Part shown: positions 1 to 8,156 of the stretch, in pieces
How positions within the stretch are numbered: position 1 is the stretch's first letter
How the letters are laid out: every line of letters begins with the position of its first letter
Assembly (NCBI RefSeq): GCF_029906645.1
Contig: NZ_JARYGZ010000004.1
Location: forward strand, 145,681 to 209,680
Length of the DNA: 64,000 nt
Direction of reading: 5' to 3'
Origin: Sphingomonas oryzagri
GTDB lineage: Bacteria; Pseudomonadota; Alphaproteobacteria; Sphingomonadales; Sphingomonadaceae
Translations under genes and position numbers: made by a program
Notes under the pieces: generated by a model
Databases searched by the model: none
Seen by the model: only the letters and a program-made list of their open reading frames with translations
What the model was told of the DNA's origin: nothing

Positions 1-336
1 GAGTACCGCGAGTTCCGTATCGCAATACCAGGCGGAGCGGCCCCGCGCGATGAAACGGGTGTAGCGACGCAGCGGCCAGAACAGGCGCTGGAACGGCTTG
101 TGCATGGGCACGTCGTGATTGCCCGGCACGATCAGCAGGCGCAGCCCCTCCGCCTCCAGTCGGTCGAAGAACAACGCGGCCTCGGCGAACTGCTCCTTGC
201 GCGCGCGCTGGGTGAGGTCGCCCGACACGACGACCAGATCGGGCCGGATCGCCGACAGCGCGGCATGAAGGTACGCGACGACGGCCGGCTCGTGCGCGCC
301 GAAATGGAGGTCGGAAATCTGGGCGATGGTCCGCAT
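1..336 (-). CDS. Metallophosphoesterase, C-terminal part beyond window
   Basis: Calcineurin-like phosphoesterase. The 112 visible codons start MRTIAQISDLHFG, giving the metal-binding D-x-H motif (Asp9, His11), then SGD at about 38-40 and PGNHD at 71-75. These are three of the usual metal-ligand motifs of the family. No signal peptide or membrane segment is visible at the N terminus, so a cytoplasmic protein is expected. The gene runs off the left edge, so the last His-containing motifs and the substrate cannot be judged. It reads leftwards, away from the stress protein gene beside it. The family includes 3',5'-cyclic nucleotide phosphodiesterases (CpdA type) and DNA/UDP-sugar hydrolases; the start resembles the CpdA-like group but this is only suggestive. 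Confidence 0.85.
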   Translation of the reverse strand, partial: MRTIAQISDLHFGAHEPAVVAYLHAALSAIRPDLVVVSGDLTQRARKEQFAEAALFFDRLEAEGLRLLIVPGNHDVPMHKPFQRLFWPLRRYTRFIARGRSAWYCDTELAVL

Positions 337-378
337 TGTCCGGAATTACGGACAGGCGCCGCCCAAGTTCCTCCCTGC

Positions 379-475
379 GCGAAGCGTGGGAGGGGGACCG
401 CTCGCCGCAGGCGAGTGGTGGAGGGGCAAAGCGCCGCGCATACCCCTACGCCACGCTTCGCGTGGTCCCCCTCCC
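379..475. repeat. Intergenic palindromic repeat element
   Basis: The gap between the phosphoesterase and the stress protein holds a nested inverted repeat. An outer arm at 392-399 (the stretch around GGGGGACC) pairs with GGTCCCCCTCCC at 464-475. Inside are two small hairpins, CTCGCC/GGCGAG at about 401-415 and CCACG/CGTGG at about 451-465. The sequence has no coding pattern. It looks like the short palindromic repeats scattered through sphingomonad genomes; copy number in this genome is unknown. Confidence 0.55.
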
Positions 476-496
476 CATCTTTGATGGGCAGGATGT

Positions 497-970
497 CTAG
501 GATAGCCGGTCCAGCGCCTCGTCGCCGAGCGAGCCGGGAATGATCATCACCGGGCAGGGCATCAGCCCCGCCTCGGCGCCCGCGAAATAGGCGACCAGTG
601 GACCCGGTCCGCCCGATGCCTGCGCGCCCAGCACCAGAGCGGCGGTGTTGGGTCGTTCCTCCAGCAATGCGCGCACCGCCTTCACCGGATCGCCCTGGCG
701 GATCGTGATCTCGGGTTTCACGCCCAGTTCCTCGACGATCTCGCCCGCCGCCTGGTGGAGCAGCGCCTCGGCGCCGAGCCGGGCTTCCTCCTCGAGCGCA
801 TCCTGCACGCCACCCCACTGGACGAATTCGGCCGGCTCGACGACGGCGAGCATCTCGACCCGGCCCTGCGTCTTGGCGGCGCGGCGCGCGGCGAAGCGGA
901 GCGCGGTCCGCGCCTCGGCGCTGCCGTCGAGGACGACGAGGTAGGTGCGGGGCAGGATTGCGTCGTCCAT
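497..970 (-). CDS. Universal stress protein, UspA family
   Basis: A 157-residue single-domain Usp protein. The N terminus (YLVVLDGSAEARTALRFA) is the typical first beta strand plus the D/S turn of the Usp fold, followed by AKTQGRVEMLAVV, and the C-terminal strand is CPVMIIPG. The usual glycine-rich ATP loop (G-x2-G-x9-G-S/T) is not clearly present: the region reads LGAQASGGPGPLVAYFAG, so nucleotide binding is uncertain. Length is normal. It is a stand-alone gene divergent from the pyruvate dehydrogenase E2 gene, with about 115 bases between them. Members of the family act in the cytoplasm during starvation, redox or energy stress; the specific role here cannot be read from sequence. Confidence 0.85.
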   Translation of the reverse strand: MDDAILPRTYLVVLDGSAEARTALRFAARRAAKTQGRVEMLAVVEPAEFVQWGGVQDALEEEARLGAEALLHQAAGEIVEELGVKPEITIRQGDPVKAVRALLEERPNTAALVLGAQASGGPGPLVAYFAGAEAGLMPCPVMIIPGSLGDEALDRLS

Positions 971-1085
971 CTGTCGTCAGCGTGCGCTATGCATGCGCTT
1001 CACGCAAGCGTAAGCCTTGACCGGCGCTGTCTTCGGGCCGAAATGGGCGGGAAACAGGACCTCTACGAGAAAGGCCCGCGCCGAC

Positions 1086-2384
1086 ATGCCGATCGAACTG
1101 AAGATGCCCGCTCTATCCCCCACCATGGAGGAGGGCACGCTGGCCAAGTGGCTGGTGAAGGAGGGCGACGAGGTGAAGTCGGGCGACATCCTCGCCGAGA
1201 TCGAGACCGACAAGGCCACCATGGAGTTCGAGGCGGTGGACGAGGGCACGATCGCCCAGATCCTCGTGCCCGAAGGATCGGACGGCGTGAAGGTCGGTGC
1301 GCCGATCGCGATCCTGGCGGGCGAGGGCGAGGATGCCTCCGCCGCCAAGGCGGCGCCCAAGGCCGCTGCCACGCCCGAGGCGAAGGCCGCCGAGCCCGCG
1401 CCCGCTCCCAAGGCGGAAGCCGCGCCCGCGCCGAAGCCCGAGCCTGAGGTGAAGGCCGCTGCCGCCTCGTCCGGCGATCGCGTGAAGGCCAGCCCGCTCG
1501 CGCGCCGTATCGCCGAGCAGAGCGGCGTGGATCTGTCGTCGGTGACAGGCTCCGGCCCGAACGGCCGAATCGTGAAGGCGGATCTCGATGGCGCCAAGGC
1601 CGGCGGTGCCGCGCCCGCCGCCAAGGCCGCGGCGCCCGTCGCCGCTGCACCATCGGCTCCCGTTGCCGCTCCGGCGCCCGCGCAGATCCCAGACATTCCG
1701 CACGAAGCGGCCAAGCTCTCCAACATGCGCAAGACGATCGCGCGCCGCCTGACCGAGTCGAAGCAGACCGTTCCGCACATCTACCTCACCGTCGACATCC
1801 GCCTCGATGCGCTGCTCAAGCTGCGCGGCGAGCTGAACAAGGGGCTGGAGGCGCGCGGCGTGAAGCTGTCGGTCAACGACATGCTGATCAAGGCGCAGGC
1901 CGTGGCGCTGATGGAGGTGCCGAGCTGCAACGTGATGCTGGCGGGCGACCAGCTCGTCACCTTCAGCCGCGCCGACATCTCGGTGGCGGTGTCGATCCCG
2001 ACCGGCCTGATCACGCCGATCATCAAGGGCGCCGACACCAAGAGCATGTCCGCCATCGCCAACGAGATGAAGGATCTCGCCGCCCGCGCCAAGGACGGCA
2101 AGCTGAAGCCGGAAGAGTATCAGGGCGGCACCGCCTCGCTCTCCAACATGGGCATGTTCGGCATCAAGCAGTTCGAGGCGGTGATCAATCCGCCGCAGGG
2201 CATGATCCTGGCAATCGGCGCCGGCGAGAAGCGGCCCTATGTCGTGAACGACGAACTGACCGTCGCCACCGTGATGTCGGCGACCGGCAGTTTCGACCAC
2301 CGCGCGATCGACGGTGCCGACGGCGCGAAGTTCATGGCCGCCTTCAAGCGTCTCGTCGAGAACCCGCTGGGTATGCTCGCCTGA
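1086..2384 (+). CDS. pdhC: Pyruvate dehydrogenase E2, dihydrolipoamide acetyltransferase
   Basis: E2 core of the pyruvate dehydrogenase complex, transferring acetyl groups from lipoamide to CoA. The 432-residue protein has one N-terminal lipoyl domain (lipoyl lysine Lys43 in ETDKATMEF), an Ala/Pro/Lys/Glu-rich flexible linker at about 80-140, an E1/E3-binding domain ([17 protein letters not shown]) at about 145-180, a second Ala/Pro linker, and the catalytic domain ending with the DHRAIDG active-site motif. The start [17 protein letters not shown] matches alphaproteobacterial E2 and is preceded by GAGAAAGG; an upstream in-frame extension is unlikely. The stop overlaps the thioesterase start (TGATG), so the two are translationally coupled. 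E1 genes are not next to it here, which is unusual but the left neighbour region is only partly visible. Confidence 0.95.
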   Translation: MPIELKMPALSPTMEEGTLAKWLVKEGDEVKSGDILAEIETDKATMEFEAVDEGTIAQILVPEGSDGVKVGAPIAILAGEGEDASAAKAAPKAAATPEAKAAEPAPAPKAEAAPAPKPEPEVKAAAASSGDRVKASPLARRIAEQSGVDLSSVTGSGPNGRIVKADLDGAKAGGAAPAAKAAAPVAAAPSAPVAAPAPAQIPDIPHEAAKLSNMRKTIARRLTESKQTVPHIYLTVDIRLDALLKLRGELNKGLEARGVKLSVNDMLIKAQAVALMEVPSCNVMLAGDQLVTFSRADISVAVSIPTGLITPIIKGADTKSMSAIANEMKDLAARAKDGKLKPEEYQGGTASLSNMGMFGIKQFEAVINPPQGMILAIGAGEKRPYVVNDELTVATVMSATGSFDHRAIDGADGAKFMAAFKRLVENPLGMLA

Positions 2385-2806
2385 TGAAGACGCTCGACGA
2401 TCTTCCGCCCGAACATGCGCCGACCGTCCGCGTCGTCGCGATGCCGGCTGATACCAATCCCTATGGCGACATCTTCGGCGGCTGGCTGCTCTCGATGATG
2501 GATTCGGCGGCCGGATCGGTCGCCTCGCGCCACAGCAGCGGGCGCGCCGTCACCATCGCGGTGGACGGCATGGCCTTCCTCCGGCCTGTGTTCGTCGGCG
2601 ACGAGGTTTCGGTCTATGCGACCCTGATCGCCACTGGCCGCACCTCGATGAAGATCGAGGTCGAGGCGTGGCGCCGCGCGCGGCACGACGAGGCCAGCTA
2701 CAAGGTGACGCAGGCGACCTTCACCTTCGTCGCGGTGGGCGAGGATCGCCAGCCGCGCCGGGTGCCGCCCCTGCAGACCCCGGATAACGGACAGGAGGCC
2801 GCCTGA
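2384..2806 (+). CDS. Acyl-CoA thioesterase, hotdog fold
   Basis: A 140-residue single hotdog-domain protein of the YciA/BFIT type that hydrolyses acyl-CoA to free acid and CoA in the cytoplasm. The family signature is visible near residues 25-45: TNPYGDIFGGWLLSMMDSAAG, where the N-x-x-G-x-x-F-GG-x-x-x-x-x-x-D pattern marks the substrate pocket and the catalytic Asp. VGDEVSVYATLIATGRTSMKIEVE follows as the central strands. The start codon overlaps the E2 stop by one base. Its position between PDH E2 and E3 suggests a link with acetyl-CoA or short acyl-CoA balance; that is inference from context. Confidence 0.9.
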   Translation: MKTLDDLPPEHAPTVRVVAMPADTNPYGDIFGGWLLSMMDSAAGSVASRHSSGRAVTIAVDGMAFLRPVFVGDEVSVYATLIATGRTSMKIEVEAWRRARHDEASYKVTQATFTFVAVGEDRQPRRVPPLQTPDNGQEAA

Positions 2807-2809
2807 ACC

Positions 2810-3025
2810 ATGGCGCTTACCACTGCGGTCGGTCTTGGAACGATCGCGGCGGTGGCGGTCCCGTGGCTATCGGGACGGACGGGCTTCGATCTCGCCGGTC
2901 TGTTGTCTGGCGAATATGTCCGCATCCCGATCGGCGCCGGGATCGAGCTGCACTGGAGCTGGCTGATCTTCTGCGTGGTAACGCTGGCCGCCTGGGCCTT
3001 GTTCAAGGCGACCGAGACACGATAG
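2810..3025 (+). CDS. Small membrane protein in the pdh operon
   Basis: A 71-residue protein I do not recognise. It has two hydrophobic stretches, an N-terminal one (about residues 3-20, TTAVGLGTIAAVAVPWL) and a longer second one (about 46-66, LHWSWLIFCVVTLAAWAL), ending in a short charged tail (KATETR). A two-pass inner-membrane protein is the simplest reading. It starts 3 bases after the thioesterase stop and ends 45 bases before lpdA, so it is almost certainly transcribed with them. Codon use matches the neighbours. Confidence 0.75.
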   Translation: MALTTAVGLGTIAAVAVPWLSGRTGFDLAGLLSGEYVRIPIGAGIELHWSWLIFCVVTLAAWALFKATETR

Positions 3026-3070
3026 CGGGGCTTCCGCAGCCCCAACTGACGATAATCAGGAAGGATTTCG

Positions 3071-4465
3071 ATGGCTGACACCTACGATCTCGTCGTGCTG
3101 GGCTCCGGCCCCGGCGGCTATGTCGCGGCGATCCGCGCCGCGCAGCTCGGCCTCAAGACCGCGATCGTCGAGCGCGAACTGCTCGGCGGCATCTGCCTCA
3201 ACTGGGGTTGCATCCCGACCAAGGCGCTGCTGCGCTCGTCGGAAATCTATCACTACATGCAGCACGCCAAGGATTACGGCCTCGCTGCGGAGAAGATCAG
3301 CGCGGACATCGACGCGGTGGTGAAGCGCTCGCGCGGTGTCGCGAAGCAGCTCAATCAGGGCGTCACGCACCTGATGAAGAAGAACAAGATCACCGTCGTC
3401 GAGGGCGTCGGCACGATCACCGGGAAAGGCAAGCTGACCGTCGAGAAGGACGGCAAGAAGACCGAGCTGGCCGCCAAGGACATCATCATCGCCACTGGCG
3501 CCCGCGCCCGCGAACTGCCCTTCGCCAAGGCGGACGGCGAGCGGATCTGGACCTACCGCCACGCGATGACGGCCAAGGAGATGCCGACCAAGCTGCTCGT
3601 CATCGGCTCCGGTGCGATCGGCGTCGAGTTCGCCAGCTTCTATTCGGACATGGGCGCCGAGGTGACGATCGTCGAGATGCTCGATCGCATCGTGCCGGTG
3701 GAGGATGCCGAGGTCTCCGACTTCCTGACCAAAGCGTTGACCAAGCAGGGCATGAAGATCATCACCAAGGCGGGCGTCGAGAAGCTCGATACCTCCAGGA
3801 CCGGCGTGAAGGCGACGATCAAGCTCGCTGACGGCAAGACCGAGACCAACGACTACAGCCACGTCATCGTCGCGGTCGGCATCGTGCCCAACACCGAGAA
3901 TATCGGGCTGGAAGCGCTCGGCATCAAAACCACCAAGGGCCATATCGACACGGACGGCGCCTGTCGCACCAACGTGCCGGGCATCTGGGCGATCGGTGAC
4001 GTCACCGCGCCGCCGTGGCTCGCGCACAAGGCCAGCCACGAGGGCGTGATCGCGGCCGAGGCGATCGCGGGTAAACATCCGCATGCGATGGACGTGCGCA
4101 ACATTCCGGGCTGCACCTATTCGCGCCCGCAGATCGCGTCTGTCGGTCTTACCGAGGCGAAGGCGAAAGAGGCCGGTTACGAGGTGAAGGTCGGCAAGTT
4201 CCCGTTCATCGGTAACGGCAAGGCGATCGCGCTCGGCGAGGCCGAGGGCTTTATCAAGACGGTGTTCGACGCCAAGACGGGTGAACTGCTCGGCGCGCAC
4301 ATGATCGGCGCGGAAGTGACCGAGCTGATCGAAGGCTATACGGTGGCCAAGCAACTCGAGACCACCGAGGCGGAGCTGATCGAGACGGTGTTCCCGCACC
4401 CGACGCTCAGCGAGATGATGCATGAAAGCGTGCTCTCGGCATACGGCCGGGCGCTCCATTTCTAA
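3071..4465 (+). CDS. lpdA: Dihydrolipoyl dehydrogenase (E3)
   Basis: FAD-dependent E3 that reoxidises dihydrolipoamide with NAD+ in 2-oxoacid dehydrogenase complexes. The 464-residue protein carries the N-terminal FAD loop GSGPGG (residues 11-16), the redox disulfide Cys42-x4-Cys47 in GGICLNWGCIPTKALL, the NAD loop GSGAIGVEF in mid-protein, the second FAD motif IWAIGDVT, and the C-terminal HPTLSE with the catalytic His-Glu pair. The CLNWGC form is the one commonly seen in alphaproteobacterial PDH-linked E3. A good ribosome site (AGGAAGG) lies just upstream. It is the last gene of the E2-thioesterase-membrane protein-E3 cluster, so PDH is its probable partner, although one E3 may also serve 2-oxoglutarate dehydrogenase. 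Confidence 0.96.
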   Translation: MADTYDLVVLGSGPGGYVAAIRAAQLGLKTAIVERELLGGICLNWGCIPTKALLRSSEIYHYMQHAKDYGLAAEKISADIDAVVKRSRGVAKQLNQGVTHLMKKNKITVVEGVGTITGKGKLTVEKDGKKTELAAKDIIIATGARARELPFAKADGERIWTYRHAMTAKEMPTKLLVIGSGAIGVEFASFYSDMGAEVTIVEMLDRIVPVEDAEVSDFLTKALTKQGMKIITKAGVEKLDTSRTGVKATIKLADGKTETNDYSHVIVAVGIVPNTENIGLEALGIKTTKGHIDTDGACRTNVPGIWAIGDVTAPPWLAHKASHEGVIAAEAIAGKHPHAMDVRNIPGCTYSRPQIASVGLTEAKAKEAGYEVKVGKFPFIGNGKAIALGEAEGFIKTVFDAKTGELLGAHMIGAEVTELIEGYTVAKQLETTEAELIETVFPHPTLSEMMHESVLSAYGRALHF

Positions 4466-4566
4466 ATGAAGGCTTGACCTTCGGGCGTTTTGCTGACTCT
4501 CTCAGCGCGGCTGCGGCCGTGTTGCGTTGCCGAACGTCCGCTGTGTGAACGGATAGGAGATTACGA

Positions 4567-4779
4567 ATGAAGAAGGGTATCACGATCGCCGCGGTTGCGG
4601 CTCTCGCGCTGGGCGCCGCTGCCTGCCACAAGTCCGACACGACCAACACCGCCAACGTGTCGGCCGAGGACAACATGCTGGTCCCCGCTGACGAGAATGC
4701 GTCGATGGGCGACATGAATGCGATGGGCGCCACCGACAACATGGCGATGGACAACAGCGCGACCTCGAACGCGATGTAA
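4567..4779 (+). CDS. Small Asp/Asn/Met-rich putative lipoprotein
   Basis: A 70-residue protein of unknown function. It begins MKKGITIAAVAALALGAAACHK: a charged start, a hydrophobic core and a cysteine at position 20 after Ala-Ala-Ala, so a lipoprotein signal peptide is plausible although the -3 residue is not the usual Leu. The mature part is low-complexity and rich in Asp, Asn, Ser and Met (GDMNAMGATDNMAMDNSATSNAM). It has a clear start with AGGAGATTACG upstream and is followed within 5 bases of the stop by a strong terminator, so it is probably a short separate transcript. Met/Asp-rich periplasmic peptides sometimes bind metals; there is no direct support for that here beyond composition and the cation transporter next door. 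Confidence 0.75.
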   Translation: MKKGITIAAVAALALGAAACHKSDTTNTANVSAEDNMLVPADENASMGDMNAMGATDNMAMDNSATSNAM

Positions 4780-4783
4780 TCCG

Positions 4784-4820
4784 AAGGGCCGGCGGCAGAC
4801 CAACCGCCGGCCCTTTTCCT
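4784..4820 (+). terminator. Intrinsic terminator after the small lipoprotein gene
   Basis: A perfect 12-bp stem pairs AAGGGCCGGCGG (4784-4795) with CCGCCGGCCCTT (4804-4815), with an 8-base loop and a TTTTCCTTTT tail. It ends the 70-residue gene just before the transporter start at 4837. Confidence 0.9.
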
Positions 4821-4836
4821 TTTCTCGGGAAAACAG

Positions 4837-5769
4837 ATGAGCGGGGACTCTCCACACGGCGAGAGCAAGCTCGTCCTGCTGATGGCTCTGGCCGCCAATC
4901 TCGGCATCGCCGTCGCCAAGTTCGTCGCCGCCGGGATCACCGGATCCGCCGCGATGCTGACCGAGGGCTTCCACTCGGTCGTCGACAGTCTCAACCAGAT
5001 ATTGCTGCTCTACGGCCAGAAGCGCGCCGCGCGCCCGGCTGACGATCTGCACCCCGCCGGCTATGGTCGCGAGCTCTATTTCTGGAGCTTCGTCGTCGCG
5101 ATCCTGATCTTCGCGACGGGCGCCGGCCTTTCGATGTACGAGGGCATCACCCACCTGCGCGACCCCGAGCCGCCGCAGGATGCGACGGTCGCCTATATCG
5201 TCCTCGCCGTATCGATCCTGTTGGAAGGCGGCAGCTGGTGGACAGCGATGCGCGCCTTCTCCAAATCCAAAGGCGATCAGGGCTGGTGGGAGGCGATCCG
5301 CCGCTCCAAGGATCCGCCCGCCTTCATCGTGCTGTTCGAGGATTCGGCCGCCATGGCCGGCCTGATCATCGCCGGCATCGGCATCTGGCTCTCGCACGTC
5401 ACCAATGACGGCCGCTGGGACGGCATCGCTTCGATCGCGATCGGCGCAGTGCTGGGCGTGGTCGCTATCCTACTGGCGCGGGAGTCCAAGGAGCTGCTGA
5501 TCGGGGAGCGCGCCGAACCCGCGCTGATCGAGGCGATCCGCGCCGCCATCGCCGGCCGCCCGGAGGTCACGCGGATAGGGCAGGTGGTGACGCTCCATCT
5601 CGGTCCGCGATCGGTGTTCGTGGGGTGCGACGTGGATTTCGTCGATGCCGTGCCGGCCGGCGCGGTCGAGCGGATGATCGCCGAGATCGAGGCGGAATTG
5701 CGTGCCTCCTGGCCTGAAATCGGGTCGCTTTATATCAAACCGAAAGCTATGGTTAACGCGACCAACTGA
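4837..5769 (+). CDS. Cation diffusion facilitator family transporter
   Basis: A 310-residue inner-membrane divalent metal exporter of the CDF family. The start of the transporter domain shows the family pattern GSAAMLTEGFHSVVDSLNQ, with the first metal site formed by His46 and Asp50. In the helix that normally holds a second His-x3-Asp pair the sequence instead reads LFEDSAAMAG (Glu168, Asp169), as in the ZNT9-like branch of the family. Six hydrophobic segments precede a C-terminal cytoplasmic domain of about 90 residues (from roughly SKELLIGERAEP). Ion choice (Zn, Fe, Mn, Co) cannot be assigned. It lies directly downstream of the terminator and 15 bases before the hydrolase gene, so it may be co-transcribed with it. 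Confidence 0.92.
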   Translation: MSGDSPHGESKLVLLMALAANLGIAVAKFVAAGITGSAAMLTEGFHSVVDSLNQILLLYGQKRAARPADDLHPAGYGRELYFWSFVVAILIFATGAGLSMYEGITHLRDPEPPQDATVAYIVLAVSILLEGGSWWTAMRAFSKSKGDQGWWEAIRRSKDPPAFIVLFEDSAAMAGLIIAGIGIWLSHVTNDGRWDGIASIAIGAVLGVVAILLARESKELLIGERAEPALIEAIRAAIAGRPEVTRIGQVVTLHLGPRSVFVGCDVDFVDAVPAGAVERMIAEIEAELRASWPEIGSLYIKPKAMVNATN

Positions 5770-5784
5770 CCGGAGCCGACATCC

Positions 5785-6858
5785 TTGCGCAGCGTCCTGA
5801 TCGCACCGTTGCTTGCCTTTTCGATCGCCGCAGCGCCGCCGGCCCCCAAGTCCGCCTCCGCCAAGCCCGCCCTCGCGGCGCAGAAGCCGATGGCGACGGC
5901 GACCGCGACGGTATCGGTGCCGCGCAGCTATGGCGCCCGCCTCGAGGGCTTCGACTATCCCTTCCCGGTCCACGTCTATCGCACGATGTCGCAGGGCCAG
6001 CCGGTCGAGATGGCCTATATGGAGCTAGCGCCGGCCAAGGCGAACGGGCGCACGGTCGTACTCCTCCACGGGAAGAATTTCTGCGGCGCGACCTGGGGCG
6101 ACACCGCACGCGTGCTGGCGGCGACCGGCTATCGCGTGATCGTCCCCGATCAGGTCGGCTTCTGCAAATCCTCCAAGCCCGCCGGCTACCAGTATAGCCT
6201 TTACGGCATGGCGGCGATGACCGCCGATCTGCTGCGCTCGCGCGGCATCACCAAGGTGACCCTGGTCGGCCACTCGATGGGTGGGATGGTGGCGGAACGT
6301 CTGGCGATCGCACATCCGCAGCTGATCGATCAGATGATCCTGGTCGATCCGCTGGGTCTTGCCGATCGGCTTGCGCAGGGCGTGCCGTATATCGGTGTCG
6401 ACAAGGCGATGGAGCTGGAGAGCCGCAAGACGCCGGCATCCATGAAGGCCTATCAGCTCAACGCTTATTATCACGGCGCCTGGCGTCGCGATTACGATCG
6501 TTGGGTGGAGATGATCGCGGGCATGTATGCCGGCCCCGGCCGCGCTGCCGTGATGGACGCGCAGGCGCGCACCACCGAGATGATCGAGACTCAGCCGGTC
6601 GCCTATGAATTCGGCCGGATCGCGGTACCGACGATCCTGATGGTCGGTACGCTCGATCACAACGTCTTCGGGCGCAGCTGGGCGCCGGCCGAGATCGTCA
6701 ACCAGCTCCCCGATGCCGCGACGCTGGGTGACAAGGCGGCGGCACGGATGAAGGACGCCCGCTTCGTTCCGCTGCAGGGGCTGGGCCATGTGCCGCAGAT
6801 CGAGGATCCGGCGCGCTTCCAGATTGCGCTGATCCAGGCGCTGAGCGGGGCGCTGTAG
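5785..6858 (+). CDS. Exported alpha/beta hydrolase
   Basis: A 357-residue serine hydrolase with an N-terminal signal peptide (RSVLIAPLLAFSIAAAPPAP), so probably periplasmic. The alpha/beta hydrolase core is clear: the oxyanion-region LLHGKNFCGATWGDTARVLA, the nucleophile elbow VGHSMGGM with Ser164, a MVGTLDHNVFGR strand that likely holds the acid residue, and LQGLGHVPQIEDP with the catalytic His. The start is a TTG codon with CGGAG upstream; no ATG fits the signal peptide. Similar proteins are annotated as haloalkane dehalogenase-like or proline iminopeptidase-like, but the substrate cannot be assigned. Confidence 0.88.
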   Translation: MRSVLIAPLLAFSIAAAPPAPKSASAKPALAAQKPMATATATVSVPRSYGARLEGFDYPFPVHVYRTMSQGQPVEMAYMELAPAKANGRTVVLLHGKNFCGATWGDTARVLAATGYRVIVPDQVGFCKSSKPAGYQYSLYGMAAMTADLLRSRGITKVTLVGHSMGGMVAERLAIAHPQLIDQMILVDPLGLADRLAQGVPYIGVDKAMELESRKTPASMKAYQLNAYYHGAWRRDYDRWVEMIAGMYAGPGRAAVMDAQARTTEMIETQPVAYEFGRIAVPTILMVGTLDHNVFGRSWAPAEIVNQLPDAATLGDKAAARMKDARFVPLQGLGHVPQIEDPARFQIALIQALSGAL

Positions 6859-6879
6859 GAGGTTCGGCGCCGACCACAT

Positions 6880-6951
6880 CCGTTCGCACTGAGTGCAGTC
6901 GAAGTGCAGCCACTGCTGGTCATGGCCTTCGACTGCGCTCAGGCCGAACGG
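6880..6951. repeat. Palindromic intergenic repeat upstream of rpsL
   Basis: Two 25-base arms, 6880-6904 and 6927-6951, form an imperfect palindrome of the type CCGTTCG...GTCGAAG / CTTCGAC...CGAACGG with a 22-base centre. It belongs to a family of short palindromes common between sphingomonad genes. It could stop read-through from the hydrolase gene into the str operon. The whole 6859-7169 gap holds this repeat, the rpsL promoter and a leader; I see no gene in it. Confidence 0.6.
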
Positions 6952-6989
6952 TGGATGGCGGTTCGCGTTCGGCGGTCTTCCCACCCCGG

Positions 6990-7018
6990 TTGACCGCCTC
7001 TGAGTCGCCCGCTATAGC
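6990..7018 (+). promoter_or_regulatory. Sigma-70-type promoter of the str operon (rpsL)
   Basis: TTGACC at 6990-6995, a 17-base spacer and TATAGC at 7013-7018. It lies about 150 bases before rpsL and after the palindromic repeat. The spacer contains TGAGTCGCCC, which recurs in the rpsM promoter. Confidence 0.75.
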
Positions 7019-7169
7019 GCGCGCCGGTCCGGGCCTTGGGGCTCGTGACTGCTTGAACATTGCCGATGCTCTGAACGAGGCTCGGGAGGGTTGTACGACC
7101 CCCAGAGCCTTTGTGCATTTCAGCGATTTCCGGGCACGGCAAAGTAACCATTGAAAGGTGAAGGCTTCA

Positions 7170-7541
7170 ATGCCGACGATCAACCAGCTGGTCCGCAAGG
7201 GCCGCGATCCGCAGAAGGCCAAGTCGAAGGTCCCTGCGATGGAGCAGAACCCGCAGAAGCGCGGCGTCTGCACCCGCGTCTATACCACGACCCCGAAGAA
7301 GCCGAACTCGGCTCTCCGCAAGGTGGCCAAGGTCCGTCTGACCAACAGCCGCGAGGTCATCTCCTACATTCCGGGCGAAGGCCACAACCTGCAGGAGCAC
7401 TCCGTCGTGCTCATCCGCGGCGGCCGTGTTCGCGATCTTCCCGGCGTTCGCTATCACGTCCTGCGCGGCGTGCTCGATACGCAGGGTGTGAAGGACCGCA
7501 AGCAGTCCCGTTCCAAGTACGGCGCCAAGCGTCCGAAGTAA
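7170..7541 (+). CDS. rpsL: 30S ribosomal protein S12
   Basis: A 123-residue S12, decoding-centre protein of the small subunit. It starts [12 protein letters not shown] and contains the conserved loops [16 protein letters not shown] and [13 protein letters not shown]. The ATG at 7170 follows GAAAGGTGAAGG, a good ribosome site; a shorter upstream in-frame ATG gives non-homologous residues and was rejected. First gene of the str cluster (rpsL-rpsG-fusA-tuf). Confidence 0.98.
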   Translation: MPTINQLVRKGRDPQKAKSKVPAMEQNPQKRGVCTRVYTTTPKKPNSALRKVAKVRLTNSREVISYIPGEGHNLQEHSVVLIRGGRVRDLPGVRYHVLRGVLDTQGVKDRKQSRSKYGAKRPK

Positions 7542-7595
7542 GCCGGTCACCCAATCGCGTGTGACCAACCAGGCTGAAGTGAGAAGGAAACAACA

Positions 7596-8066
7596 ATGTC
7601 CCGTCGTCGTCGCCCAGAGAAGCGCGAGATCCTGCCGGACCCGAAGTTCGGTGATATCGTCCTCTCGAAGTTCATGAATTCCGTGATGCTGGACGGCAAG
7701 AAGGCCGTCGCCGAAGGCATCCTCTACTCCGCGCTCGACACGATCGAGGCGCGCGCCAAGCGCGATCCGATCGGCGTGTTCCACGATGCGCTGAACAACG
7801 TGAAGCCGGGCATCGAGGTCCGTTCGCGCCGCGTCGGCGGTGCGACCTACCAGGTTCCGGTCGAGGTGCGCCCCGAGCGCGCCCAGGCTCTGGCGATCCG
7901 CTGGCTGATCTCGGCCGCGCGCGGCCGTTCGGAGCACACCATGGATGCGCGCCTGTCGGCCGAGCTGATGGACGCCGCCAACAATCGCGGCAACGCGGTG
8001 AAGAAGCGCGAGGACACGCACCGCATGGCGGAAGCGAACCGCGCCTTCTCGCACTACCGCTGGTAA
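7596..8066 (+). CDS. rpsG: 30S ribosomal protein S7
   Basis: A 156-residue S7, primary binder of the 3' domain of 16S rRNA. It begins [20 protein letters not shown] and ends with the typical [17 protein letters not shown]. Length and sequence are standard. It follows rpsL by 54 bases and is followed by a 90-base gap containing a long hairpin before fusA. Confidence 0.98.
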   Translation: MSRRRRPEKREILPDPKFGDIVLSKFMNSVMLDGKKAVAEGILYSALDTIEARAKRDPIGVFHDALNNVKPGIEVRSRRVGGATYQVPVEVRPERAQALAIRWLISAARGRSEHTMDARLSAELMDAANNRGNAVKKREDTHRMAEANRAFSHYRW

Positions 8067-8107
8067 CATCGCTGAGACTCGAAAGAGTCACAGTTCATAC
8101 CCATATC

Positions 8108-8140
8108 GTCGGGGCGAGGCCTTTCGGGGCCTTCCCCGAC
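8108..8140 (+). promoter_or_regulatory. Hairpin in the rpsG-fusA gap
   Basis: GTCGGGG at 8108-8114 pairs with CCCCGAC at 8134-8140, and an inner AGGCC/GGCCT stem closes a TTTCGG loop. There is no T-tract, so it is not an intrinsic terminator. It sits 17 bases before the fusA start and could affect mRNA processing or translation of EF-G. Confidence 0.45.
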
Positions 8141-8156
8141 ATCGGAGTTTAAGATC

